From contig JAILQN010000125.1 in assembly GCA_024699005.1 (NCBI GenBank), forward strand, positions 1-5,065: 5,065 bases of DNA, given 5' to 3'. Numbering within the stretch: position 1 is the stretch's first letter; each line of letters starts with the position of its first letter. The position numbers and the translations under genes are program-made. The DNA is from Clostridia bacterium (GTDB lineage: Bacteria; Bacillota_A; Clostridia; Oscillospirales; Acutalibacteraceae). Positions 1-5,065 of the stretch are shown here, piece by piece. The notes below the pieces were generated by a model. The model did not search any database and was not told the DNA's origin. It saw only the letters and a program-made list of their open reading frames with translations.

Positions 1-38
1 GCGACGATTTTTTCCATTGATTTTTCGGTATTTTCCAT
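1..38 (-). CDS. 5' end of a leftward gene cut by the window edge, possibly glycyl-tRNA synthetase
   Basis: Reading the minus strand from base 38, an ATG opens a frame that stays open to the window edge and gives MENTEKSMEKIVA. The start is supported by a GGAAGG ribosome binding site (48-53) nine bases upstream and by a leftward promoter at 73-101. From memory of the family, clostridial glycyl-tRNA synthetases of the single-chain alpha2 type often begin with a short charged stretch followed by MEKIVALCK and then a conserved GF/GSEIYGG region. Only the first part can be compared here. The gene would charge tRNA-Gly in the cytoplasm. The start call is reasonably firm, but the product call rests on a few residues and is a guess. 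Confidence 0.45.
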   Translation of the reverse strand, partial: MENTEKSMEKIV

Positions 39-47
39 AACGCTATA

Positions 48-53
48 CCTTCC
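48..53 (-). promoter_or_regulatory. Ribosome binding site of the leftward edge gene
   Basis: On the minus strand GGAAGG lies nine bases before the ATG at 38-36. It is a one-mismatch version of AGGAGG-type sites at a normal distance, and it is the main evidence for where the edge gene starts. Confidence 0.5.
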
Positions 54-70
54 ATACTATTGATTTCAAG

Positions 71-84
71 AAATGATATCATTT
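71..84. promoter_or_regulatory. Perfect 14-bp palindrome over the leftward -10 box, candidate operator
   Basis: AAATGATATCATTT equals its own reverse complement. Two further pairs outside one mismatch (68-69 with 86-87) extend the symmetry. It has no loop, so it is not a transcript hairpin of the usual kind, and its position on the -10 box of the leftward promoter would suit a dimeric repressor. AT-rich DNA yields such palindromes by chance, so this is only a candidate. No regulator is identified. Confidence 0.25.
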
Positions 85-101
85 TTTAACGGGCTTGTAA
101 A
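73..101 (-). promoter_or_regulatory. Leftward sigma-A-type promoter
   Basis: On the minus strand TTTACA (plus 96-101) and TATCAT (plus 73-78) are separated by exactly 17 bases. Each box matches the TTGACA/TATAAT consensus at five of six positions. Transcription would start near base 66 and leave a leader of roughly 28 bases before the ATG at 38. A 14-base palindrome covers the -10 box. A leader this short leaves no room for a T-box, which some glycyl-tRNA synthetase genes carry. Confidence 0.6.
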
Positions 102-129
102 GCGGTTATTAAAAAAAAGACCGAAACTA

Positions 130-158
130 TTGATTTTAAAAAAATGTTCGTTTATAAT
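130..158 (+). promoter_or_regulatory. Rightward sigma-A-type promoter of the redox operon
   Basis: TTGATT (130-135) and a perfect TATAAT (153-158) are separated by 17 bases. Transcription would begin near base 165 and give a leader of about 40 bases ahead of the ATG at 205. The promoter lies downstream of the in-frame ATG at 73, which argues that the longer reading frame starting there is not the real protein. An A-rich stretch (109-118) sits just upstream of the -35 box and could act as an UP-like element. Confidence 0.75.
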
Positions 159-191
159 TAAGTATACAAATAAAAGCAAACAGCAAAATAT

Positions 192-197
192 GAGAGG
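192..197 (+). promoter_or_regulatory. Ribosome binding site that fixes the first operon gene's start at 205
   Basis: GAGAGG lies seven bases before ATG 205. The alternative in-frame ATGs at 73 and 190 have no comparable site, and 73 lies upstream of the promoter. Confidence 0.7.
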
Positions 198-204
198 TTT
201 TCGT

Positions 205-1653
205 ATGGTTTATGACATTGCGATTATCGGAGCGGGCGTGACGGGCAGCATGATCGCCCGAAGGCTCGCCCGGTACGACCTTAAAATCGCACTTATAGAA
301 AAATGCAACGACGTCGGCATGGGCTCCTCCAAAGCGAACAGCGGCATCGTCCACGCAGGTTTTGACGCGCGCGAAGGCACGCTGATGGCAAAACTCAACG
401 TGCGCGGTTCCGCGATGATGCCGGAAGAAACGGCAAAGCTGAACGTCCCTTACAAAAAGAACGGCTCGTTCGTGCTCGCCTTCTGCGACGAAGAAGAAAA
501 GCATCTGGAAGAGCTGCTCAGAAGGGGCGTTGCAAACGGCGTGCCCGAACTTAAGATAATCGGGAAAGAGGAACTGCACGCTCTGGAGCCGAACGTTGCG
601 GAAAACGCCCAGGCCGCGCTCTGGGCCCCCACCGCCGCCGTCGTCTGCCCTTATGAACTGACGATAGGATCCGCCGAGTGCGCCGTCTCAAACGGAGTGG
701 AATTCATCAGAAACTGCGAAGTCACGGATATCACGGTTTCTGACGACGGCATGACCCTTATCACCTCTCAGGGTGAGATAGAAGTAAGGTACATTATCAA
801 CGCAGCAGGTCTTTATGCGGATAAGATCGCGGCTTTTGCGGGGGATGACACCATAAAACTGAATCCCCGCCGCGGCGAATACTTCCTGCTTGACAGAAGC
901 GTCGGCGATACGGTTTCACGCACGATCTTCCAGTGTCCCACAAATATGGGCAAAGGCATTCTGGTGGCGCAGACCGTCGACGGCAATCTGCTCCTCGGCC
1001 CCTCCAGCGAGGATACTCCCGACAGGGATTATACAGGCACGTCATGGGAGGGGCTGAACCGCGTCCGCGAGCTTGCCGCCAAAAGCGTCCCCTGCGCCTC
1101 CACGCGCGACGCCATCACTTCGTTTACCGGTCTGCGCGCCCGCAGCGATACGAACGACTTTATCATCAGCGTGTCCGAAAAGAACCCGCGCCTTATAAAC
1201 GCCGCCGGTATAGAGTCCCCCGGACTCTCCGCCGCACCGGCGATCGCGGAGTATATAGATGAAGAGATCATCAGTAAAATATTCCCCGACGCTCCGATCA
1301 AACCGGACTATTCCGACAGGCGCGAAGCTCCGGTCCGCTTCCGTCACATGAATGACGACGAAAGAGCGGCTCTTATCTCGAAAAACCCGCAGTACGGCAG
1401 GATAGTCTGCCGCTGCGAGACCGTCACCGAAGGCGAGATCCGCGACGCGATCCGCGCTCCGGCGGGCGCCAGGGACGTCGACGGCGTCAAACGGCGCACA
1501 AGGGCCGGCATGGGCAGATGCCAGGGCGGCTTCTGCGGCTCCAAGGTCGTGGAGATCTTAGCCGAGGAGCTGGGCTGCGACATAAGCGATATCACAAAAT
1601 TCGGCGGGGCGTCTAATATTGTCCTCGGCAAAACTTCAAAGGGGGTCAAATGA
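205..1653 (+). CDS. GlpA/LhgO-type FAD-dependent oxidoreductase with BFD-like [2Fe-2S] domain
   Basis: This 482-aa cytoplasmic flavoprotein belongs to the DAO superfamily (COG0579-like) and is commonly annotated as anaerobic glycerol-3-phosphate dehydrogenase or NAD(P)/FAD-dependent oxidoreductase. What is visible: a dinucleotide-binding GAGVTG at residues 9-14 with E32 ending the second strand, the family motif SKANSGIVHAG (42-52), TGLRARSD (308-315), and GIESPGLSAAPAIAEY (335-350) closing the FAD fold. A C-terminal BFD-like domain (about 398-452) has C402 and C404 in CRCE and C439 and C444 in GMGRCQGGFC. That is the GlpA-type ligand pattern for a [2Fe-2S] cluster. The length is usual for the clostridial family. 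It overlaps the next gene by ATGA, so the two are translationally coupled. Glycerol 3-phosphate to dihydroxyacetone phosphate is the favoured reaction, but no glpK or glpF is visible, so another 2-hydroxy substrate is possible. The start at 205 follows from its ribosome binding site and promoter. Confidence 0.93.
   Translation: MVYDIAIIGAGVTGSMIARRLARYDLKIALIEKCNDVGMGSSKANSGIVHAGFDAREGTLMAKLNVRGSAMMPEETAKLNVPYKKNGSFVLAFCDEEEKHLEELLRRGVANGVPELKIIGKEELHALEPNVAENAQAALWAPTAAVVCPYELTIGSAECAVSNGVEFIRNCEVTDITVSDDGMTLITSQGEIEVRYIINAAGLYADKIAAFAGDDTIKLNPRRGEYFLLDRSVGDTVSRTIFQCPTNMGKGILVAQTVDGNLLLGPSSEDTPDRDYTGTSWEGLNRVRELAAKSVPCASTRDAITSFTGLRARSDTNDFIISVSEKNPRLINAAGIESPGLSAAPAIAEYIDEEIISKIFPDAPIKPDYSDRREAPVRFRHMNDDERAALISKNPQYGRIVCRCETVTEGEIRDAIRAPAGARDVDGVKRRTRAGMGRCQGGFCGSKVVEILAEELGCDISDITKFGGASNIVLGKTSKGVK
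1641..1645 (+). promoter_or_regulatory. Ribosome binding site for the second operon gene
   Basis: A GGGGG run inside the end of the first gene is four bases from ATG 1650 and seven bases from the in-frame ATG 1653. The spacing slightly favours 1653 as the true initiator. The product would then be 418 aa and overlap the upstream stop by one base (TGATG) instead of four (ATGA). Confidence 0.45.
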
Positions 1654-2909
1654 TGCTTTACTACGATTTAGCCGTTATCGGCGGCGGTCCCGCGGGCATG
1701 GCGGCAGCGCTCAAAGCAAAGGAATGCGGCGTCTCAAAAATCGTCATTCTGGAGCGCGCGGAGTCTCTGGGCGGCATCCTGGAGCAGTGCATCCATACGG
1801 GCTTCGGCCTCTCGTATTTCGGAGAGGAGCTGTCCGGTCCCGAATACGCCGACAGGTTCATAAAGCTTCTGGCGGATACCGACATCGAGGTCAAACTCAA
1901 CACCATGGCGCTCGATATCTCCGACGATAAAGTCATCACCGCGTCCAGCACCGTCGAGGGCCTTATCAAGATACAGGCCAAAGCCATCGTCCTCTCCATG
2001 GGATGCCGCGAGCGCCCCAGAGGCGCGCTGCAGATGGCGGGCACGAGAGTTGCGGGAGTCATGACAGCCGGCACGGCGCAGAAATACGTCAATATCGACG
2101 GTTATATGCCCGGCAAAAAGGTCGTCATATTAGGGTCCGGCGACATAGGTCTTATCATGGCGAGGCGTATGACCCTGGAGGGCGCCGAGGTCAAGGTCGT
2201 GTGCGAGATCATGCCCTTCTCCGGCGGACTTACCAGGAATATACTGCAGTGCCTTAAGGACTTTGATATCCCCCTCAGGCTCTCGACCACCGTTGTGAAG
2301 ACCCACGGAACAGAAAGGCTTGAAGGCGTGACCATAGCTCAGGTGGACGAGCGGCTCAACCCCATCCCCGGCACGGAGGAATATATCGAGTGCGATCTTC
2401 TGCTGCTCTCCGTCGGTCTTATCCCGGAGAACGAGCTGACCACCTCCGCCGGCATACCGATCGACCGCGCCACAAGGGGCGCTTACGTCACCGAGATGCG
2501 CGAGACGGAAAAAGAAGGCGTCTTCGCCTGCGGCAACGTGCTCCAGGTGCACGACCTTGTGGACTTCGTCACGCTTGAATCCCAGATAGCCGGCGAGGGC
2601 GCCGCGAGATACATTCTGGGCAAAACCGGCGAAAAGGAATACTGCAAAACCCAGGCCGGGAACGGCGTGTCCTATATAGTCCCGCAGAAGGTCAACACAA
2701 AGATCGGCGAAGACATAAAACTCTATTTCCGCGTCAGGCAGATCTACAACGAGGCGAAGGTCTGCGTGGAGGCGGATGGCAGAGAACTGCTGAAACCGAA
2801 AAAGCACATCAAACTGGCGCCCGGCGAGATGGAGAGCGTCACGCTCTCTCCCGAGCTGCTGGAGTCGCTTAACAAAGACAGCGTGATCACGGTCAGAGTG
2901 GAGGAATAA
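1650..2909 (+). CDS. FAD/NAD(P)-binding pyridine nucleotide-disulfide-type oxidoreductase, partner of the GlpA-like protein
   Basis: The protein is 419 aa, or 418 if it starts at 1653. An N-terminal FAD-binding GGGPAG (11-16) is followed by GGILEQCIHTGFG (41-53), MGCRERPRGA (117-126), a second dinucleotide-binding GSGDIG (162-167) for NAD(P)H, and a C-terminal CGNVLQVHDLVDFVT (294-308) that closes the FAD site. There is no CxxC redox disulfide, so it is not a thioredoxin or lipoamide reductase type. C47 is the only cysteine in the usual active region. Residues about 330-419 add a small beta-rich tail (GNGVSYIVPQKV onward). The family is typically found in a three-gene set with a GlpA-like flavoprotein and DUF1667. 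By inference it takes electrons from the upstream flavin/[2Fe-2S] protein and exchanges them with NAD(P). It couples to the upstream gene by overlap, and the next gene follows after three bases. The physiological acceptor is unknown. Confidence 0.93.
   Translation: MMLYYDLAVIGGGPAGMAAALKAKECGVSKIVILERAESLGGILEQCIHTGFGLSYFGEELSGPEYADRFIKLLADTDIEVKLNTMALDISDDKVITASSTVEGLIKIQAKAIVLSMGCRERPRGALQMAGTRVAGVMTAGTAQKYVNIDGYMPGKKVVILGSGDIGLIMARRMTLEGAEVKVVCEIMPFSGGLTRNILQCLKDFDIPLRLSTTVVKTHGTERLEGVTIAQVDERLNPIPGTEEYIECDLLLLSVGLIPENELTTSAGIPIDRATRGAYVTEMRETEKEGVFACGNVLQVHDLVDFVTLESQIAGEGAARYILGKTGEKEYCKTQAGNGVSYIVPQKVNTKIGEDIKLYFRVRQIYNEAKVCVEADGRELLKPKKHIKLAPGEMESVTLSPELLESLNKDSVITVRVEE
2900..2904 (+). 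promoter_or_regulatory. Ribosome binding site for the DUF1667 gene
   Basis: GGAGG, embedded in the last codons of the second operon gene, lies eight bases before ATG 2913. It supports that start and tight co-translation. Confidence 0.7.
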
Positions 2910-2912
2910 GCA

Positions 2913-3269
2913 ATGACAAAAACAATGAACTGCATCACCTGCCCGCGCGGCTGCCTGCTGACCGTTGAATTCGAGGGCAACAAGGTGCTTTCCGTAAGCG
3001 GCAATTTCTGCAAAAGGGGCGTGACCTTCGCCGAGGGCGAGATCACCAATCCCGTCAGGACGATCCACTCCACGGTGCGCGTCACCGGCTCCGACCATCC
3101 GGTCGTCCCCTGCAAGACCTCCTCCCCCATCCCTAAGGGAAAGATCTTCGACGTGATGAAAGAGATCGACAGGGTCTCGGTCGCGGCGCCCGTGAAGATA
3201 GGCGACGTCTTTATAAAGGACGTGTGCGGTACGGGAGCGGATATCGTGGCGACCAATAACGCGGTTTAA
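2913..3269 (+). CDS. DUF1667 family small protein with a four-cysteine Fe-S-like motif
   Basis: This 118-aa soluble protein is the last gene of the operon and begins three bases after the preceding stop. It shows C7-x2-C10-x3-C14 within NCITCPRGCLL, then C33 in NFCKRG. This spacing recalls the N-terminal [4Fe-4S] binding site of molybdopterin oxidoreductases, although there is no room for a molybdopterin domain. Two more cysteines, C67 (VVPCKTSSPIPK) and C105 (DVCGTGADIVAT), lie in family-conserved-looking segments. DUF1667 proteins are known to sit next to GlpA-like and FAD oxidoreductase genes in clostridia and Thermotogales. The likely role, by inference, is the third subunit of the complex: an electron-transfer or assembly partner that stands in for the membrane subunit GlpC of enterobacteria. 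No membrane segment or signal peptide is visible. The biochemical function has not been established to my knowledge. Confidence 0.9.
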   Translation: MTKTMNCITCPRGCLLTVEFEGNKVLSVSGNFCKRGVTFAEGEITNPVRTIHSTVRVTGSDHPVVPCKTSSPIPKGKIFDVMKEIDRVSVAAPVKIGDVFIKDVCGTGADIVATNNAV

Positions 3270-3280
3270 ACAAAATATAC

Positions 3281-3311
3281 ATCGGTCCTGCTGATCAAAG
3301 GCAGGACCGAT
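3281..3311. terminator. Hairpin between convergent genes, probably a bidirectional terminator
   Basis: A perfect 11-bp inverted repeat (3281-3291 with 3301-3311, ATCGGTCCTGC) encloses a nine-base loop. It begins 11 bases after the DUF1667 stop and lies 36 bases beyond the stop of the leftward gene at 3348. Rightward the stem is followed by ATTATATCC, a weak U-tract. Leftward it is followed by GTATATTTTGTTT, which is richer in T. It therefore probably ends both transcripts, and leftward termination looks the stronger. Confidence 0.7.
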
Positions 3312-3347
3312 ATTATATCCAGAACTGTGCGATTTAAGCAAAACAGA

Positions 3348-3767
3348 TTATTCCGAAACCGTGAAGACAGCTGATACGGTTCCGACGCCGTATACGGAAT
3401 GGTACTCTTTTGAAAAACGGTATTGTCCCTCGTCAAGAAAAATGCCGAACCTGCCGAGATTGAAAGAGTCTTTATGCGTTCCGTACGGCAGAATAATGCA
3501 CGCAATGTCGTTGAACATAACCGAATGACCTTCAATACCCGGCCAATCGGTCGTCCACTCGCCGTCCACGTACTTTTCAAGCGTGAAGGATTCGCCGGTC
3601 GTGACCTCAAAACCGGTTTTATTGGTCATTTCGTACTCGATCCTGCTTTCGGCTGAAGTAACGGTATTGACGATCTTCAGTTGCACCCTGTCATTTTTCC
3701 CGCCGGACAGCAGCAGAATGATCGACATAAAAAACGTCAGTATCTTTGAAAGGATCTCAGAAAACAT
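3348..3767 (-). CDS. Secreted or membrane-anchored small protein with a Big_14-type Ig-like domain
   Basis: This leftward 139-aa protein starts at 3767, set by an excellent AGGAGGTG site at 3773-3780 five bases upstream. The reading frame is open further upstream to 3890, but that part overlaps the preceding gene and has no such site. Residues 1-22 hold a hydrophobic segment (about 9-22, LLTFF-like then IILLL) consistent with a signal peptide or membrane anchor. There is no lipobox cysteine. Residues about 28-139 look like a beta-sandwich: YEMTNKTGFEVTTGESFTLEKYVDGEW (45-71) and LDEGQYRFSKEY (111-122) match the pattern I recall for bacterial Ig-like Big_14 domains, with their LEKY, W and GxYRxxK features. 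It probably acts at the cell surface. A binding or structural role is likely, but the partner is unknown. It follows the dockerin gene by 35 bases, so the two are probably co-transcribed. Confidence 0.85.
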   Translation of the reverse strand: MFSEILSKILTFFMSIILLLSGGKNDRVQLKIVNTVTSAESRIEYEMTNKTGFEVTTGESFTLEKYVDGEWTTDWPGIEGHSVMFNDIACIILPYGTHKDSFNLGRFGIFLDEGQYRFSKEYHSVYGVGTVSAVFTVSE

Positions 3768-3772
3768 TATTT

Positions 3773-3780
3773 CACCTCCT
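3773..3780 (-). promoter_or_regulatory. Strong ribosome binding site of the Ig-like protein gene
   Basis: On the minus strand AGGAGGTG stands five bases before the ATG at 3767. It is a near-perfect complement to the 3' end of 16S rRNA, and it lies in the 35-base gap after the upstream gene's stop, which settles the start choice. Confidence 0.85.
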
Positions 3781-3802
3781 CGTTTGTACGCAATACAACG
3801 TA

Positions 3803-5065
3803 TTAACTCATCATTGCGTCGAACTCTGTAAACTGCTTCGCGACGGTTTTCGGAAGCTCCACAAGCACGAACCAGCCGGACATATCGCACGTGTGTCCTC
3901 CCGGATCGTTCGTCTGCCTGATATAAAGAACGAGTTTATCCGAATCGGCGGTCAGGTGATTCAGACCGTATCTGTACGATCCGCTCGACGCTTCGACGTA
4001 GACAAGCAGCAGCGTATTATCTTCAAACCACTCGTCGTCGTATTTTCCTATCTTCGTTATAAACGTGGGACCGTTATGCCACGGTTCTCCGTATGATTGG
4101 AAGCCCTCGCTGAATTTTGTTTTAAAGGAGTAAAGAGCCTGTGCGGAATCGAATTTATAAAGAGGCAGACGGGGAAGATCGCCGAATTCCCTGTGATACC
4201 ACGGCTTTGCATGATTGAGCGAATCGGTATAGATTAGATCATCATCCGAACTGTAATACCCGCAGTAGGCGTCCGTCCAGACCGGATTGTCAAGCGGAGA
4301 AACGGAATCCCGCCCGACGGAGGGAAGTATTTCAAGCCTCGCGCTCGCCCTTAAGATCGCTCTTGCGTCAGCCGCGCTTATTTTCAGATCGCCGTCGATA
4401 TCCGCGCTGTGAAACTGTTCTATAAAAAACGGCGTCCAGAGCTTTGCGCTCGCCCGCAGAGCAAGCCTTGCGTCGGCGGCTGTATGTTTACCGTCAAAGT
4501 CGACGTCGCCGGGCATCCAGCCTTCCACAAATACCCAGTTTTCCCCATCGAAGCGGATACCTTCCTTCGGATAACCTTCCGCCGTCGTATCGCCTAACCG
4601 TGAAGGATCGAAAACGTAATACGGATCAACGGAAACGCCGTCATAATATGATTGTATACCGTTTTCGTCGGTCACCGGTTCGACCGTTATCGTAACGGAA
4701 TCAAGATTTTCAAACGTCAGCTTATAGGTATGGGTCTTCGTGTCTTCGGGAAGCTGTTCCCTGCCAATGGCAACGACGACGATATTAAACGGATTATAGA
4801 CGGATATACTGTTCCTGTCGATCGGTTCTCCGTCAAGAGTGACGCTTTCAAGAAGCGCCGGGACAGTCGCCGGGATACCGCTTAAAACCACGCGATAGTT
4901 TCCGTATGCGTTCGGGCGAGCTCTGAAAGAATATTCGCCGACGGTTTTATCTTTAAGGACAAAATACGTGAACACGATACTGTTGTAAACGTTCTTTCCG
5001 GTGAAATACATCCTGAAAGCATTGTGCCCGTTTCTGCGTTCCTTCAGATAACTCTCTTTAAGGGT
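3803..5065 (-). CDS. Dockerin-containing extracellular protein, 5' end beyond the window
   Basis: The leftward frame is open from the right window edge to the TAA at 3805-3803 and gives 420 visible residues. The first visible ATG (5011) has no ribosome binding site and sits inside what reads as continuous protein sequence, so I treat the gene as partial, with its signal peptide outside. Visible order: a beta-rich region of unknown type (about 1-131), a linker rich in Tyr and Asp, a type I dockerin (about 186-245) with two calcium loops, then a C-terminal module (about 263-418). The module carries WTDAYCGYYSSDD, LPLYKFDS, LLLVYVEASSGSYRYG and TCDMSGWFVLVELPK. It has two cysteines (268, 393) that could pair outside the cell. 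The segment around SSGSYRYG is reminiscent of PrcB C-terminal-like domains, but that is a weak resemblance. No glycosidase catalytic domain is visible in this part. It is probably cell-surface or complex-bound, and co-transcribed with the downstream Ig-like gene. Confidence 0.85.
   Translation of the reverse strand, partial: TLKESYLKERRNGHNAFRMYFTGKNVYNSIVFTYFVLKDKTVGEYSFRARPNAYGNYRVVLSGIPATVPALLESVTLDGEPIDRNSISVYNPFNIVVVAIGREQLPEDTKTHTYKLTFENLDSVTITVEPVTDENGIQSYYDGVSVDPYYVFDPSRLGDTTAEGYPKEGIRFDGENWVFVEGWMPGDVDFDGKHTAADARLALRASAKLWTPFFIEQFHSADIDGDLKISAADARAILRASARLEILPSVGRDSVSPLDNPVWTDAYCGYYSSDDDLIYTDSLNHAKPWYHREFGDLPRLPLYKFDSAQALYSFKTKFSEGFQSYGEPWHNGPTFITKIGKYDDEWFEDNTLLLVYVEASSGSYRYGLNHLTADSDKLVLYIRQTNDPGGHTCDMSGWFVLVELPKTVAKQFTEFDAMMS
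4331..4510 (-). other. Type I dockerin domain inside the partial extracellular protein
   Basis: Two F-hand repeats of the dockerin kind are seen. The first calcium loop, DVDFDGKHTAAD, is followed by helix ARLALRASAKL. The second, DIDGDLKISAAD, is followed by ARAILRASARLE. Aspartates at loop positions 1, 3, 5 and 12 are intact in both, so calcium binding should be preserved. The loops end in Ala-Ala-Asp, unlike the Ser/Thr pair typical of Clostridium thermocellum cellulosomal dockerins. The domain lies mid-protein instead of at the C-terminus. Confidence 0.9.

Noticed and set aside
96..109. Possible catabolite-responsive (cre) site around TGTAAAGCGGTTAT upstream of the operon promoter.
   Set aside because: Only the core resembles the consensus. 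The CG is displaced by one base and the outer half-site letters do not match.
73..204. In-frame upstream extension of the first operon gene (44 more residues from ATG 73).
   Set aside because: It starts upstream of a good promoter at 130-158, has no ribosome binding site, is rich in Lys and Phe unlike the family's N-terminus, and the FAD-binding fold begins right after ATG 205.
2130..3341. Long minus-strand open frame of about 400 codons across the second and third redox genes.
   Set aside because: It is antisense to two genes with clear family motifs and shows no recognisable domain. Such frames arise from strong third-position GC bias.
3768..3890. Longer version of the Ig-like protein starting at 3890.
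   Set aside because: It would overlap the end of the dockerin gene, lacks a ribosome binding site, and would place the hydrophobic leader internally. The AGGAGGTG site fits ATG 3767.
5009..5011. ATG at 5011 as the true start of the dockerin protein.
   Set aside because: There is no ribosome binding site or signal peptide, and the frame stays open to the window edge with normal-looking protein sequence.
3803..5065. A toxin, defence or phage system in the leftward genes.
   Set aside because: No nuclease, toxin, ATPase or phage motifs are seen. Dockerin and Ig-like features point to surface proteins.

Overview
The window looks like chromosomal DNA from an anaerobic, Gram-positive, low-redox bacterium, most plausibly an uncultured gut or rumen clostridium. 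The reasons are strong AGGAGG-type ribosome binding sites, sigma-A-like promoters, a GlpA-like flavin/iron-sulfur oxidoreductase operon with a DUF1667 gene, and a secreted-type protein with a type I dockerin of the ADARLALRASA kind. The species cannot be named from the sequence.

Layout. (1) At the left edge, bases 1-38 hold the first 13 codons of a leftward gene. Its N-terminus (MENTEKSMEKIVA) resembles clostridial glycyl-tRNA synthetase, but this is tentative. (2) The 166-base divergent intergenic region (39-204) holds two convincing back-to-back promoters, one leftward at 73-101 and one rightward at 130-158. A 14-base perfect palindrome overlaps the leftward -10 box. (3) Bases 205-3269 are a compact rightward three-gene operon. 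The genes are a GlpA/LhgO-type FAD oxidoreductase with a C-terminal BFD-like [2Fe-2S] domain, an FAD/NAD(P)-binding oxidoreductase that overlaps it at ATGA, and a small DUF1667 protein with four N-terminal cysteines spaced like an Fe-S site. (4) A perfect 11-bp hairpin at 3281-3311 separates the operon from two leftward genes and can serve both sides. (5) The leftward pair is a 139-aa secreted or membrane-anchored protein with a Big_14-type Ig-like domain (3348-3767), and upstream of it a 5'-truncated protein (3803-5065). The truncated protein has a beta-rich region, an internal dockerin and a C-terminal extracellular module.

How the genes work together. The three rightward genes probably encode one soluble complex that oxidises glycerol 3-phosphate or a related 2-hydroxy substrate, passing electrons from FAD through [2Fe-2S] to the second flavoprotein and NAD(P). 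No GlpC-like membrane anchor is seen. The leftward pair is unrelated in function. It is probably cell-surface or extracellular, and it is visibly less GC-rich than the redox operon, which suggests a separate accessory locus. I found no mobile element, CRISPR array, tRNA or rRNA in the window.
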